A DNA stretch of 21,654 nucleotides from Spirochaetaceae bacterium (GTDB lineage: Bacteria; Spirochaetota; Spirochaetia; UBA9216), in NCBI GenBank assembly GCA_028527945.1, contig JAQQAK010000293.1, positions 1 through 21,654 on the forward strand, read 5' to 3'. Positions 1 through 7,573 of the stretch are shown here, one piece after another. Both the position numbers and the translations under genes were made by a program. A model generated the notes under the pieces. It made no database searches and was not told the origin of the DNA. It saw nothing but the letters and a program-made list of their open reading frames with translations. The first letter of the stretch is position 1, and the number at the start of each line of letters is the position of its first letter.

Positions 1-2
1 GC

Positions 3-323
3 TTTATAGTTTGTATAAGTGTTTTATCTTTTTTTATGTTAACACCTAAGCCTCCTGAAATTGCTCCGGAAGTTAATAATATTGATAAAGTTGAACATGT
101 TATTGCTTTCTTAATTTTGACTATTCTTTTCAGATATAGTATTTGCAGTAAGAAAATTGATCGACCTATTTTCTTCGTAGTACTTACAGTTTTGATATTA
201 TGTTCATACGGAGTGCTTATTGAGTATCTTCAGGGTTTTACAGGAAGAAGTCGTGATATTGCAGATGTTTTTTCAGACATGGCTGGGGTCCTTGGAGGAT
301 GTCTTTTGATGGTCTTGATTTGA
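3..323 (+). CDS. VanZ-like membrane protein, 5' end outside window
   Basis: C-terminal part of a small integral membrane protein of the VanZ-like family, whose biochemical role is generally unknown (the name comes from a teicoplanin-resistance gene). Family hallmarks are visible: a short PKPPE stretch after a hydrophobic segment, then DKVEHVIAFLIL, and near the end the EYLQGFTGRSRDIADV motif followed by a glycine-rich last membrane helix (AGVLGG). Three hydrophobic helices can be seen. The first ATG is at 36, but the frame stays open to the left edge (at least 11 more codons, hydrophobic), and family members begin with a membrane helix just there. The gene is therefore cut by the window edge rather than starting at 36. 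It stops with TGA at 321-323, and the next gene is more than 400 bp away. Confidence 0.75.
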   Translation, partial: FIVCISVLSFFMLTPKPPEIAPEVNNIDKVEHVIAFLILTILFRYSICSKKIDRPIFFVVLTVLILCSYGVLIEYLQGFTGRSRDIADVFSDMAGVLGGCLLMVLI

Positions 324-375
324 TGCTTAATATTATAATTAATAAGGAAGTTTTCAAGATTTTTGATATATAATA

Positions 376-527
376 GAGACTCTTTCAAAACTTAGAAAGT
401 TTTGAAAGAGTCTCCATAATGTAAATGAAGAAAATTTAACAACTTGTATGCTATATATAATTATCTAATGTTGTTAAATTTTCTTCAAAGCCTCTTTAAA
501 ACCCAACCGGGGTTTTGAAAGAGGCTC
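376..527. mobile_element. MITE-like nested-palindrome element, 152 bp
   Basis: Non-coding unit with near-identical ends in inverted orientation: GAGACTCTTTCAAAAC at 376-391, and the complement of 512-527, GAGCCTCTTTCAAAAC (15 of 16 match). Each end is itself a hairpin. The left is a perfect 18-bp stem (376-393 with 397-414, 3-nt loop). The right is 489-504 with 510-526, with one bulged base. Between them is an 18-bp inverted repeat (426-443 with 470-487) around an AT-rich core. The 4-bp sequence AATA flanks both sides (372-375 and 528-531), which fits a target-site duplication, though in AT-rich DNA this is weak. It has no coding potential. It could be a MITE, a decayed insertion-sequence remnant, or a structured terminator or RNA element for the upstream VanZ-like gene. 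Confidence 0.55.
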
Positions 528-760
528 AATAGTTTAGTGTTTATAGAGCTTCTATAAAATGCTTTTTTAAGCTCGTTACTTTAAATTCACTATGTACTGA
601 CATTTTTGTTTAATTTGCTTTTGTCGTATTTGTGTTATCATAGTAAAGATTTAATAGTTTTTAGTAACAGTATACTTGTTAAATATACTCTCGCTGTTAA
701 AAAAACTTGATTGACATGCGAGGATGTTTTAAAATAACATAGTCACCGGGGGATGCATTA
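528..760. other. AT-rich intergenic region upstream of the 761 gene
   Basis: This is the rest of the 437-bp gap between the VanZ-like gene and the gene at 761. No ORF or RNA gene was recognised. The only usable signal is the putative promoter at 711-740. Confidence 0.5.
711..740 (+). promoter_or_regulatory. Putative sigma70-type promoter
   Basis: A perfect -35 hexamer TTGACA (711-716) is followed after 18 nt by TAACAT (735-740), which matches 4 of 6 bases of the -10 consensus. Transcription would start near 747, just before the G-rich ribosome binding site (748-752) of the GTG-started gene at 761. The very short leader makes this uncertain. Confidence 0.35.
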
Positions 761-2299
761 GTGGGTAGTTCTGACGGCGCTTTAAGTTTTATCGAAAAGT
801 TACTTTCACTCTTTCAAAGAGCTTCTGATCCTGAAAAAGATAAAAAACGCCAACTTAAAGAAATTAATAAGGCGCTTAAAAAGCATAAATTTAAATTCTA
901 TAGTCCTAAAAATGAAGAAGCCTTAGCCGCTCTGGCCAAGTTCTTTTATGATTTGTATGTGGTTATAGGGCCTGCAAAGGTTCTTCTTGATCATACAGAG
1001 GCTTCTGTTGTTTTAAAAACAATAATTATAGAAAACTCATTAACTGAAGAGCAATTGGAACTTAGAGCATCTTTTGATGAAAAAGAAATAAAAGCGGCTG
1101 TTAAAAAAGCTGATGGAGATATAAAAAAGGTTGCCGGAAAGCTAAAATCAGACCTTGTAAAGTTTTTTGCAATTTTTGATAGTGAGAGAGTTCATTCTAT
1201 TAATTCAGTTTACAATCTCATGACTTGTTTTCTTGATTTTGTGACATTTGATTTTTATTTCTTTTTAAGAAAGTTCGATTCAAGATTTCCTGAAAATGAT
1301 TTTGTATATTCACCCCGTTTTGAAGATATAAATGGAGAATATGTCTCAGAGGATCTAAAAGATTTTCTCGTTCTCCTTCCTGCTCTTGAGCTTGATGCAG
1401 ACTGGAACAGTTTATTTAATGTGCTTACAGAGTATAAAGGTGCTGAAATAATAAATAGAAATGACTGGCAAAAGGCTCTTCGAAAAATAAGAGATGTAAG
1501 GCAGTCTAAAATATTTGAATTAATGGTTAGAGCAATAGATAAAGATCCTGACTTTGCTTATAAGGTTCAAAACCCGTCAAAGAAGATTGTAGAAGATTAT
1601 TTAGATAAGCTTAAAGGGCAGGTGGAACTTGCTATTCAGAAAATAGCAAAAGAAAAAACTAATAATCAGAGAGACAATCTTGCCAAAAAAGTTTTTGGTA
1701 CAAATGCTATTTCAAGAACTAAATATTATACAGACAAGGCTAATATTGCTTTTCAAAAGAAAATGCTTGGTGGATATACTTATGTTGTTCCTATGAATTA
1801 TTTAAAGGCATTTTTAATGGATTTTTGTAAAAAGGATATCAGAGAAGTAAGTGATATTCTTATAATTCGTGGAAAATGGACAACTAATATCAGTTCTCAG
1901 CAATTATCTGAAGCATTTTATGGCCTTATGGCTGTAGCGGATGAGTTGATAGCTTTTGACGAAGGCCTTTCAGAAGAAGGTGAACGTGGTGGTACTATCG
2001 CAAGGCTTCTTAAAAGCCGCGAAGGTGGTAACTCAAGTACAAATGCTTTGCGTAAAGAGCTTAAAGAAGTTAATGATATTGCTTTGCAACTTATTAATAC
2101 AACAGGTTCTCATCTTGTAGCAATTGCCAAGAACTTTAAGATGGTTATTGAAGATTATCAGAAAAAGCCACATGAGCTTATTACTAACTGGAAAGAAATT
2201 GAAGTGTTAATAGAAGAAGGGGTTGTTCCAACGCTTACAGAAATTTATAAAAAATGTTATTACTTTGTGCAGCTTTTACAATTGTATACTAAAAAATAA
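761..2299 (+). CDS. Conserved protein of unknown function (DUF5312-like, spirochaete)
   Basis: A 512-residue soluble, mostly helical, charged protein of unknown function. It resembles a spirochaete-restricted family that I recall being annotated DUF5312; this assignment is from memory and not certain. There is no signal peptide, no convincing membrane segment and no catalytic motif. The N-terminal ~60 residues are lysine-rich and amphipathic (EKDKKRQLKEINKALKKHK). Residues around 150-175 are rich in Phe, Leu and Tyr (FDFYFFLRKF) and are probably buried core. The start is GTG at 761, supported by GGGGG at 748-752 with 8-nt spacing. The gene stands alone, with its own putative promoter and a strong terminator immediately after the stop. 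Confidence 0.8.
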   Translation: MGSSDGALSFIEKLLSLFQRASDPEKDKKRQLKEINKALKKHKFKFYSPKNEEALAALAKFFYDLYVVIGPAKVLLDHTEASVVLKTIIIENSLTEEQLELRASFDEKEIKAAVKKADGDIKKVAGKLKSDLVKFFAIFDSERVHSINSVYNLMTCFLDFVTFDFYFFLRKFDSRFPENDFVYSPRFEDINGEYVSEDLKDFLVLLPALELDADWNSLFNVLTEYKGAEIINRNDWQKALRKIRDVRQSKIFELMVRAIDKDPDFAYKVQNPSKKIVEDYLDKLKGQVELAIQKIAKEKTNNQRDNLAKKVFGTNAISRTKYYTDKANIAFQKKMLGGYTYVVPMNYLKAFLMDFCKKDIREVSDILIIRGKWTTNISSQQLSEAFYGLMAVADELIAFDEGLSEEGERGGTIARLLKSREGGNSSTNALRKELKEVNDIALQLINTTGSHLVAIAKNFKMVIEDYQKKPHELITNWKEIEVLIEEGVVPTLTEIYKKCYYFVQLLQLYTKK

Positions 2300-2302
2300 T
2301 AT

Positions 2303-2343
2303 AAAATCCGCCAAACTTGTTTGATGTTTGGCGGATTTTTTTT
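2303..2343. terminator. Bidirectional intrinsic terminator
   Basis: A 14-bp perfect stem (2303-2316 with 2326-2339, core ATCCGCCAAAC) has a 9-nt loop and a T-run to 2343 on the plus strand. It begins 4 nt after the stop of the plus gene. A-rich sequence on its left (2291-2306) gives a U-tract for the minus transcript. It therefore serves both convergent genes, and its T-run overlaps the stop codon of the acyl-CoA synthetase. Confidence 0.85.
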
Positions 2344-3976
2344 ATGCGTATTTATATCGTTTAATTTTAGATGTTGGTGTTTTTTCGAACTTCTCTGTTA
2401 TTATTTCAAAATTAATAACTTTGGAATAAAGCGGAAGTTCTTTATTTATTAACGAAATTGTTTTTGATATTTCTTCCTTTATAATTTCTGCTGTCATTGA
2501 TAATGTTTTTGCGTATTCATGATCAGGGTAAACAAGAGCTGTAACAATACCATTTCTGTCAATTACAAGATTATCTTCAATTATGTCATAATTACCAAGT
2601 TTGGCTTCAATTTCTTCGGGATAAATATTTTGACCACCTGCACCAAGCAGCATGTTTTTACAACGTCCCATAATTGTTATTACATCATTTTCATCCATAA
2701 CAACCATATCGCCTGTATGCAGCCAGCCTTCTTCGTCAATGACTTCTTTTGTTGCCTCATCATTCTTGTAATAACCAAACATAACGTTCTCACCGCGAAC
2801 ACAGAGCTCTCCTTCGCCCGAACCTTCTTTTTTGTTTATTACCTTTGCTTCAAGATGATTAATCAGTTTGCCGGCAGATTTACTTTTATAAACGTTCCAT
2901 GGCATATAACTTACAAGCGGGCCACATTCTGTCATGCCGTAACCAACTGTGAAACGAAAACCAATTTTTGTAAGAAAACTTTCAACTTCAGGATTAAAAG
3001 CTGCCGCGCCAATTACTATAGTAAGAAAGTTATCACCAAATAGTTGGTTGAGCTTTTTTAGCATTACTTTGTGCAGAATATTCTTGATAATAGGAAGTTT
3101 GGCGTATCCCTTACTAAGTATAGGTTTTAATTGTTTAAAGTATATTTTTTCAATTAGAAGTGGAACCGAAAGAACCATTCTTGGTCTAACTTCTGCCATT
3201 GCTTTGATTATAAGCTGCGGCGTAATTCTTGGTAAAAATGTTATATGACATCCTGTCGCAAAAGGAAATAGAAAATCAAAAGCGCATCCAAAACAATGGG
3301 CCAAAGGAAGAAAGTTGACTAATGTATCTCCTGATACAAGTCCCATATTTTCCTGAGCATAATCAACATTTGCCATAAGAGAGTTATGAGAAAGCATTAC
3401 ACCTTTTGAAAATCCTGTTGTTCCTGATGTATAGATAATGCCGGCAAGATCTGCATTTGAGATTGAATCAAACTGTAAATCATCTTTCTTAAAGCCTTCT
3501 GAATATTTGTTTTTTATTTCAGTTTGTGTTTTTTCTATTATATCCTCATAGTTATTGTTCTTTTCCATGAGAACGTTGAAATCTTCTAAACTACAACAAG
3601 CTTCAAGTGTTGTAAGGTTTTCAGAATCTATATTTTTCCAAAGAGAGTTATCACTGAAGAATAATTTAGTTTCAGAATGATTCAGGATATTGGTCATATC
3701 GTTACTGGAAAAATCAGGCAGGATGGGAACTATTACAGCTCCATATGTGACTGTCGCAAGGTAACTTTTTGCCCAATTTGATGAGTTTTTTCCGCAAACA
3801 GCAATTCTATCCCCTTTGCTGATTCCAGCTTTTTTGAATATTTCATGAAAAGTAACAATACTTTCGGCAACATCCTTATAAGAATAGTTTGCTCCTTCAA
3901 AATTTGAAAAACAAGGCTGTTCCCAATGATCTTTTAAGCTATCTTCAAGGGTTTTTACGAAATTTCTTTCCAGCAC
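2342..3976 (-). CDS. AMP-forming acyl-CoA synthetase (long-chain fatty acid-CoA ligase family)
   Basis: A 544-residue class I adenylate-forming enzyme (ANL superfamily) that should activate a carboxylic acid with ATP and load it onto CoA, most likely a fatty acid. Visible motifs are the AMP-binding P-loop YTSGTTGFSKG (182-192), YGMTE (346-350), GELCVRGENVMFGYY (389-403), GWLHTGD (417-423), the hinge GRCKNMLLGAGGQNIYPEEI (437-456) and the C-terminal catalytic lysine in TPTSKIKR (K537). Length is normal for the family, and it appears cytoplasmic. The start is GTG (3974-3976) with GGAGG at 3983-3987, 6 nt upstream; there is no competing start. It is transcribed alone from a good promoter at 4009-4037. 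Substrate chain length cannot be read from the sequence; an acyl-ACP synthetase is the main alternative. Confidence 0.88.
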   Translation of the reverse strand: MLERNFVKTLEDSLKDHWEQPCFSNFEGANYSYKDVAESIVTFHEIFKKAGISKGDRIAVCGKNSSNWAKSYLATVTYGAVIVPILPDFSSNDMTNILNHSETKLFFSDNSLWKNIDSENLTTLEACCSLEDFNVLMEKNNNYEDIIEKTQTEIKNKYSEGFKKDDLQFDSISNADLAGIIYTSGTTGFSKGVMLSHNSLMANVDYAQENMGLVSGDTLVNFLPLAHCFGCAFDFLFPFATGCHITFLPRITPQLIIKAMAEVRPRMVLSVPLLIEKIYFKQLKPILSKGYAKLPIIKNILHKVMLKKLNQLFGDNFLTIVIGAAAFNPEVESFLTKIGFRFTVGYGMTECGPLVSYMPWNVYKSKSAGKLINHLEAKVINKKEGSGEGELCVRGENVMFGYYKNDEATKEVIDEEGWLHTGDMVVMDENDVITIMGRCKNMLLGAGGQNIYPEEIEAKLGNYDIIEDNLVIDRNGIVTALVYPDHEYAKTLSMTAEIIKEEISKTISLINKELPLYSKVINFEIITEKFEKTPTSKIKRYKYA

Positions 3977-4008
3977 TTAAAACCTCCGTTTATAAAAAGT
4001 ATTCTTTC

Positions 4009-4037
4009 ATTATGCTTCAAGAAAGGTGAAATAGCAA
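4009..4037 (-). promoter_or_regulatory. Promoter for the acyl-CoA synthetase gene
   Basis: On the minus strand, TTGCTA (4032-4037) is followed after exactly 17 nt by CATAAT (4009-4014), matching 4 and 5 of 6 bases of the consensus. The predicted transcript start is near 4002, giving a leader of about 26 nt that contains the GGAGG ribosome binding site. Confidence 0.55.
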
Positions 4038-4047
4038 TAGTTTTTTT

Positions 4048-4060
4048 CGGCCGTAGGCCG
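4048..4060. repeat. Short GC-rich hairpin in an AT-rich gap
   Basis: Perfect inverted repeat CGGCC-GTA-GGCCG beside a run of seven T (4041-4047), inside an otherwise AT-rich spacer. It lies just upstream of the acyl-CoA synthetase promoter, so it is not in that mRNA. It may be a backup terminator for the pgi transcript or a small dispersed palindrome. The T-run lies on the 5' side of the plus strand and reads as A downstream on the minus strand, so it is not a canonical terminator. Confidence 0.4.
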
Positions 4061-4086
4061 ATAAATATTTATAATTTGATAATATA

Positions 4087-4120
4087 TAAAAAAAGCTGCC
4101 TAAAAAAGAGGCAGCTTTTT
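4087..4120 (-). terminator. Intrinsic terminator after pgi
   Basis: An 11-bp stem AAAAAGCTGCC (4090-4100) with GGCAGCTTTTT (4110-4120) and a 9-nt loop lies 25 nt past the pgi stop. The minus transcript leaves the stem into a U-run. On the plus strand it also ends in five T, but no plus gene precedes it. Confidence 0.85.
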
Positions 4121-4144
4121 ATAAGAACGGTTAAATAGAATAAA

Positions 4145-5734
4145 TTATTCATCAAGAAGCTTGAAATAAGCTTCAAGAATTGAAATGTCATCGTTTCCGG
4201 CATCTCCTAACAGTTTCTTTGTCAGAACCTTACCTAGTTGAACACCTTCCTGATCAAAAGAGTTTATATTCCATGCAAGTCCTTGAAACATTACCTTGTT
4301 TTCAAAATGAGCAAGCAGTGCTCCCAAAGACTCCGGGTTTAAATCTGAGCCATAAATAAGGCTTGATGGTCTTTCTCCATTAAATTGTTTGTTTGGATTT
4401 GTGTTATCGCTTCCAAGTGCAAAAGCTGTAATCTGAGCGGCAAGATTAGCATTGAGTTTTGTCTGGCTTTCTGAACCGTCAATTTCAATATCATAACCTC
4501 TTTGTGAGTTTTTAAATCCAATAAACTGAAGTGGAATTATATCTGTTCCTTGATGAAGAAGTTGGTAAAAAGAATGCTGCCCGTTGGTTCCAGGTTCTCC
4601 AAAAATTACAGGACCGGTAGAGTAGTTTATAGGATTACCTTCTCTGTTAACACTTTTTCCATTAGATTCCATATCAAGCTGCTGTAAGTGTGCCGGAAAT
4701 CGTGAAAGGCTCTGACTGTATGGAAGAACAGCTGTTGAAGGAAAGCCAAGAATATTTCTTTCATATAAACCTATCATAGCATCCATCAAAGCTGCGTTTT
4801 TGGTTATATCAGCTTCAAGGGCTCTTATGTCAGCGTCATGTGCTCCCTCAAGAATGGCTTCAAATGTTTCAGGTCCAAATGCAAGACTTAATACTGCACC
4901 GCCAACAGCACTTGTTGAAGAGTAACGTCCACCAATGTAATCATCTATATAAAAACTTTCGAGAAATTCATCAGATTTTGCTAAAGGGCTTGTTTCACTA
5001 GTTACCGCAATCATGTGTTTTGATGGATCAAGGTTTTCTGAACCAGTTTTACCAATAATATCAAGAACAAATGCCTGATTTGTAAGGGTCTCTTGTGTTG
5101 TTCCACTTTTTGATACAAGTATAAAAAGAGTTGTTTCAGGATCTATAGAAGCTGCAACAGCAGTTGCGTCATCAGGATCAACATTTGAAATGAACATTGC
5201 GTCCATCATTGATTTTTTGTTAACTTCTGCCCATCCTTCAAGCGCAAGATAAAGTGCTCTTGGGCCAAGGTCTGAGCCACCTATTCCTATTTGAACAACA
5301 GTGTCAAAATTTTTTCCAGTAGAACCTTTAATTTCTCCCTTATGAACCTTGTTCGCAAAGTCAGCTATTCTTTTTTTCTGTTCTGCGTAAAAGGCTCCAA
5401 TATTTTTCCCGTTTTCTTCAACAGGTTTTACTGTTTCTCCTCGGGTTAACTGATGCAGAACCATTCGATTTTCCCCGGTATTCATTCTTGTGCCGGAAAG
5501 TATTTCCATATATTTTTGAATAAGTTCCTGTTCTAGTGCAAGCTCGCCCAAGGCTTTTATAATTTCATCAGTCACAGCTTTTGCGGAGTAATTATAGGTT
5601 AGACCCCCACCAGCTTCTATTTGTGAGTTTTTAATCCTTTCCGGGGTAATAAGCCCTTTCAGTGATGTTTTTTTTAGCGTTTGTAGTTTTTTGAAAGACT
5701 CTGTTTTATCGAGGTTGTTGAATTTAACTGCCAT
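4145..5734 (-). CDS. pgi: Glucose-6-phosphate isomerase
   Basis: A 529-residue cytoplasmic enzyme that interconverts glucose 6-phosphate and fructose 6-phosphate in glycolysis and gluconeogenesis. Family features in order are QIGIGGSDLGPRAL (phosphate-side loop), FILVSKSGTTQET (sugar-phosphate binding SIS motif), signature 1 DDYIGGRYSSTSAVG, the catalytic glutamate in DMESNGKSVNREG, the ring-opening histidine in LLHQGTD, and signature 2 near the C-terminus, FDQEGVQLGK, with the conserved lysine at about 502. Signature 2 has Gln (about residue 499) where the usual pattern has Glu; the other catalytic residues are present, so it should be active. The ATG start has AAGGAG 5 nt upstream. It lies 25 bp downstream of the small PC4-like gene, with which it probably shares a transcript, and is followed by its own terminator. 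Confidence 0.95.
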   Translation of the reverse strand: MAVKFNNLDKTESFKKLQTLKKTSLKGLITPERIKNSQIEAGGGLTYNYSAKAVTDEIIKALGELALEQELIQKYMEILSGTRMNTGENRMVLHQLTRGETVKPVEENGKNIGAFYAEQKKRIADFANKVHKGEIKGSTGKNFDTVVQIGIGGSDLGPRALYLALEGWAEVNKKSMMDAMFISNVDPDDATAVAASIDPETTLFILVSKSGTTQETLTNQAFVLDIIGKTGSENLDPSKHMIAVTSETSPLAKSDEFLESFYIDDYIGGRYSSTSAVGGAVLSLAFGPETFEAILEGAHDADIRALEADITKNAALMDAMIGLYERNILGFPSTAVLPYSQSLSRFPAHLQQLDMESNGKSVNREGNPINYSTGPVIFGEPGTNGQHSFYQLLHQGTDIIPLQFIGFKNSQRGYDIEIDGSESQTKLNANLAAQITAFALGSDNTNPNKQFNGERPSSLIYGSDLNPESLGALLAHFENKVMFQGLAWNINSFDQEGVQLGKVLTKKLLGDAGNDDISILEAYFKLLDE

Positions 5735-5759
5735 GTTGTCTCCTTGTATGAAAAGTCTA

Positions 5760-5978
5760 TTATTCTAGCTTCATTGCAATAGCTGCAATGTTATCAAGCT
5801 CTTCACGGGTAAGTGTTATTCCTTTTCCCATTTTTTGGTGATCCGGAGCCCAGTCTCTGATGTCATATTTTGGCTCTCTCCCATTCCATGAAATAAGATT
5901 GAGTTCTTTTTTCCACCCTTTTGGTGATTCAGAGAGGACTCCAATTTCTTTAATAATATTATAGCTAAATTCTGCCAT
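5760..5978 (-). CDS. YdbC-like PC4-family ssDNA-binding protein
   Basis: A 72-residue protein of the bacterial PC4 (transcriptional coactivator p15) family, close in pattern to the YdbC proteins of Firmicutes. Characteristic stretches are GWKKELNLISWNGREPKYD and IRDWAPDHQKMGKGITLT, followed by a C-terminal helix (REELDNIAAIAMKLE). Family members form dimers that bind single-stranded DNA or RNA through a curved beta sheet. A role in transcription or DNA maintenance is likely, but the specific function is not known. The length is full for the family. The ATG start has a modest AAGG about 7 nt upstream. It is the first gene of a probable two-gene unit with pgi, with its own candidate promoter at 6009-6037. 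Confidence 0.88.
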   Translation of the reverse strand: MAEFSYNIIKEIGVLSESPKGWKKELNLISWNGREPKYDIRDWAPDHQKMGKGITLTREELDNIAAIAMKLE

Positions 5979-6008
5979 ATGTTACCTTTTTTAAGAATTA
6001 TTATGAGT

Positions 6009-6037
6009 ATTGTAACAAATGATCCTTTTAGTGTATA
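6009..6037 (-). promoter_or_regulatory. Putative promoter for the PC4-like gene and pgi
   Basis: On the minus strand, TATACA (6032-6037) is followed after 17 nt by TACAAT (6009-6014), matching 4 and 5 of 6 bases. The predicted start is near 6002, with a leader of about 24 nt. It sits in the 70-bp gap after the MATE gene, where no convincing terminator is seen, so read-through from that gene is also possible. Confidence 0.4.
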
Positions 6038-6048
6038 GGATTTTTACG

Positions 6049-7434
6049 TTAAACCCCGTGAATCTTCATTTTTCCAGATTCAAGTCGCTTAATTGAATGT
6101 CGTACCCAGATAACAGAAATTATCATTGAAACTACACTTCCGGAGGCTAGTCCCAGCCATACTCCCCATATGCCCATATTGAACACATATATCAGTATTA
6201 ACATTACGGGAATAGCTATAAGGATGAGTCTTAGCAATGTCAGAAACAAAGCCGGAAGGGGATATCCTATTGCCTGAAAAAATGAACGTCCGGTAATACC
6301 AAAAAGGGCTGTCAGATAAGATATGCCAAGAACCCTGTATTGCATGACTGCGTACCATCTAACTTTTTCAACATCGGTGAAAGGTTTGAAAATCCATGGC
6401 GCAAAGCCTACCATGAGACCTGTCAGAATTCCTACAGAAATAGCTCCAATCAGCCATGATTCTTTCATTACATTTGTTACTCTTTCATAATTTCCTCTGG
6501 CCGCGTTCTGTCCAACAATTGTAACTATAGCTGCTCCTATAGCAAAGGCTGGCATAAGCATCAGCTGTTCAAAACGGCCGCAAAGAGCAAATGCTGTAAG
6601 TGCAAGCGCGTCTATCTCTATTACTATCTTGTTCAGGATAACAAAGCTAAGAGACATTATTATCATGGCCAGAGACTGAGGAATACCAATTGCCAGAATA
6701 TCCTTTATGGTTTTTCCTTTTATGTTCGAAATTGCCCATTCAATTTTTATAGAAGACTTATTTCTGGAAAAAACTGTTACTACATATATGAGCCCAACTA
6801 CTTGTGCCAAAACGGTCGCTATAGCGGCTCCTTTTACGTTCATATCCAGAATAAATATAAAAACCGGATCAAGAACAATGTTTAATACAGTTCCGATCAG
6901 CATAGAATTCATGACATACTTCATAAGACCTTCGCCTTGAAGTATTCCAAGAAAGATCATTGTAAAAAATATTACCGGGCCTGCTGGTACGATATAATTT
7001 AAATATTCAAGTCCGTGTACATAATAATCTCCTTGGGCACCCAGAGCGACAAGAATTTTGGAACCAAATGGGAGAATAATTACTAACGACAGAACCGAAA
7101 GTATCAAGCTTATTAGTAGACCTGATTCTGCAGTTGTGCTAAGAACTTTTGCGTTTTTTTCACCTATAGCTCTTGCAACTAACGAACTGACACCTACAGA
7201 GAGTCCGTTTCCCAGCGCCATAAAGAAGAATATTAGAGGGAATACAATAGCGGTTCCACCCATATAGGAGGGATCTGCCATATCTATTCGAGCAACCCAG
7301 AATGTGTCTGTAACATTGTAGACTACCTGAACAACCATTCCGGCAAACATCGGAATGGCAAGCTTCATTAGAAGTGGTCTAATCGGTCCTTTAAACATAC
7401 CATCAATTTCATTTATTTTTATGTCATCACTCAT
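6049..7434 (-). CDS. MATE-family efflux transporter
   Basis: A 461-residue inner-membrane protein with about 12 hydrophobic helices in two homologous halves, as in the MATE/NorM/DinF multidrug exporters, which swap Na+ or H+ for cationic drugs or metabolites. The N-terminal pattern GPIRPLLMKLAIPMFAGMVV followed by YNVTDTFWVAR is typical, as is VGVSSLVARAIGEKN near residue 85 and IVGQNAARGNYERV at the equivalent place in the second half. Length is normal. The substrate cannot be inferred. The ATG at 7432-7434 is preceded by no clear ribosome binding site. A weak promoter-like pair (TTGACC at 7464-7469, 17 nt, CATTCT at 7441-7446) would place the transcript start almost at the ATG. Confidence 0.92.
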   Translation of the reverse strand: MSDDIKINEIDGMFKGPIRPLLMKLAIPMFAGMVVQVVYNVTDTFWVARIDMADPSYMGGTAIVFPLIFFFMALGNGLSVGVSSLVARAIGEKNAKVLSTTAESGLLISLILSVLSLVIILPFGSKILVALGAQGDYYVHGLEYLNYIVPAGPVIFFTMIFLGILQGEGLMKYVMNSMLIGTVLNIVLDPVFIFILDMNVKGAAIATVLAQVVGLIYVVTVFSRNKSSIKIEWAISNIKGKTIKDILAIGIPQSLAMIIMSLSFVILNKIVIEIDALALTAFALCGRFEQLMLMPAFAIGAAIVTIVGQNAARGNYERVTNVMKESWLIGAISVGILTGLMVGFAPWIFKPFTDVEKVRWYAVMQYRVLGISYLTALFGITGRSFFQAIGYPLPALFLTLLRLILIAIPVMLILIYVFNMGIWGVWLGLASGSVVSMIISVIWVRHSIKRLESGKMKIHGV

Positions 7435-7489
7435 ATTGCCAGAATGTACGTAATAGAGGTTATGGTCAATATGTTATTTGATGAAATTA

Positions 7490-7515
7490 TAAAAAACCGC
7501 ACTTCATAGTGCGGT
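7490..7515 (-). terminator. Intrinsic terminator of the arginine operon
   Basis: A perfect 8-bp GC-rich stem ACCGCACT (7496-7503) pairs with AGTGCGGT (7508-7515) around a TCAT loop. On the minus strand a run of T (7490-7496) follows. It lies about 60 nt past the argA stop and upstream of the MATE gene, separating the two transcription units. Confidence 0.85.
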
Positions 7516-7573
7516 AATTATTATATTTTTAATGGATTTATGTGTACTTCTAAAAGAATGTATACGGTCAGCA

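Noticed and set aside
2519..3043. Plus-strand open frame of 174 codons opposite the acyl-CoA synthetase
   Set aside because: The translation is rich in Cys, Phe, Tyr and Asn with no family pattern, and is antisense to a gene with complete motifs.
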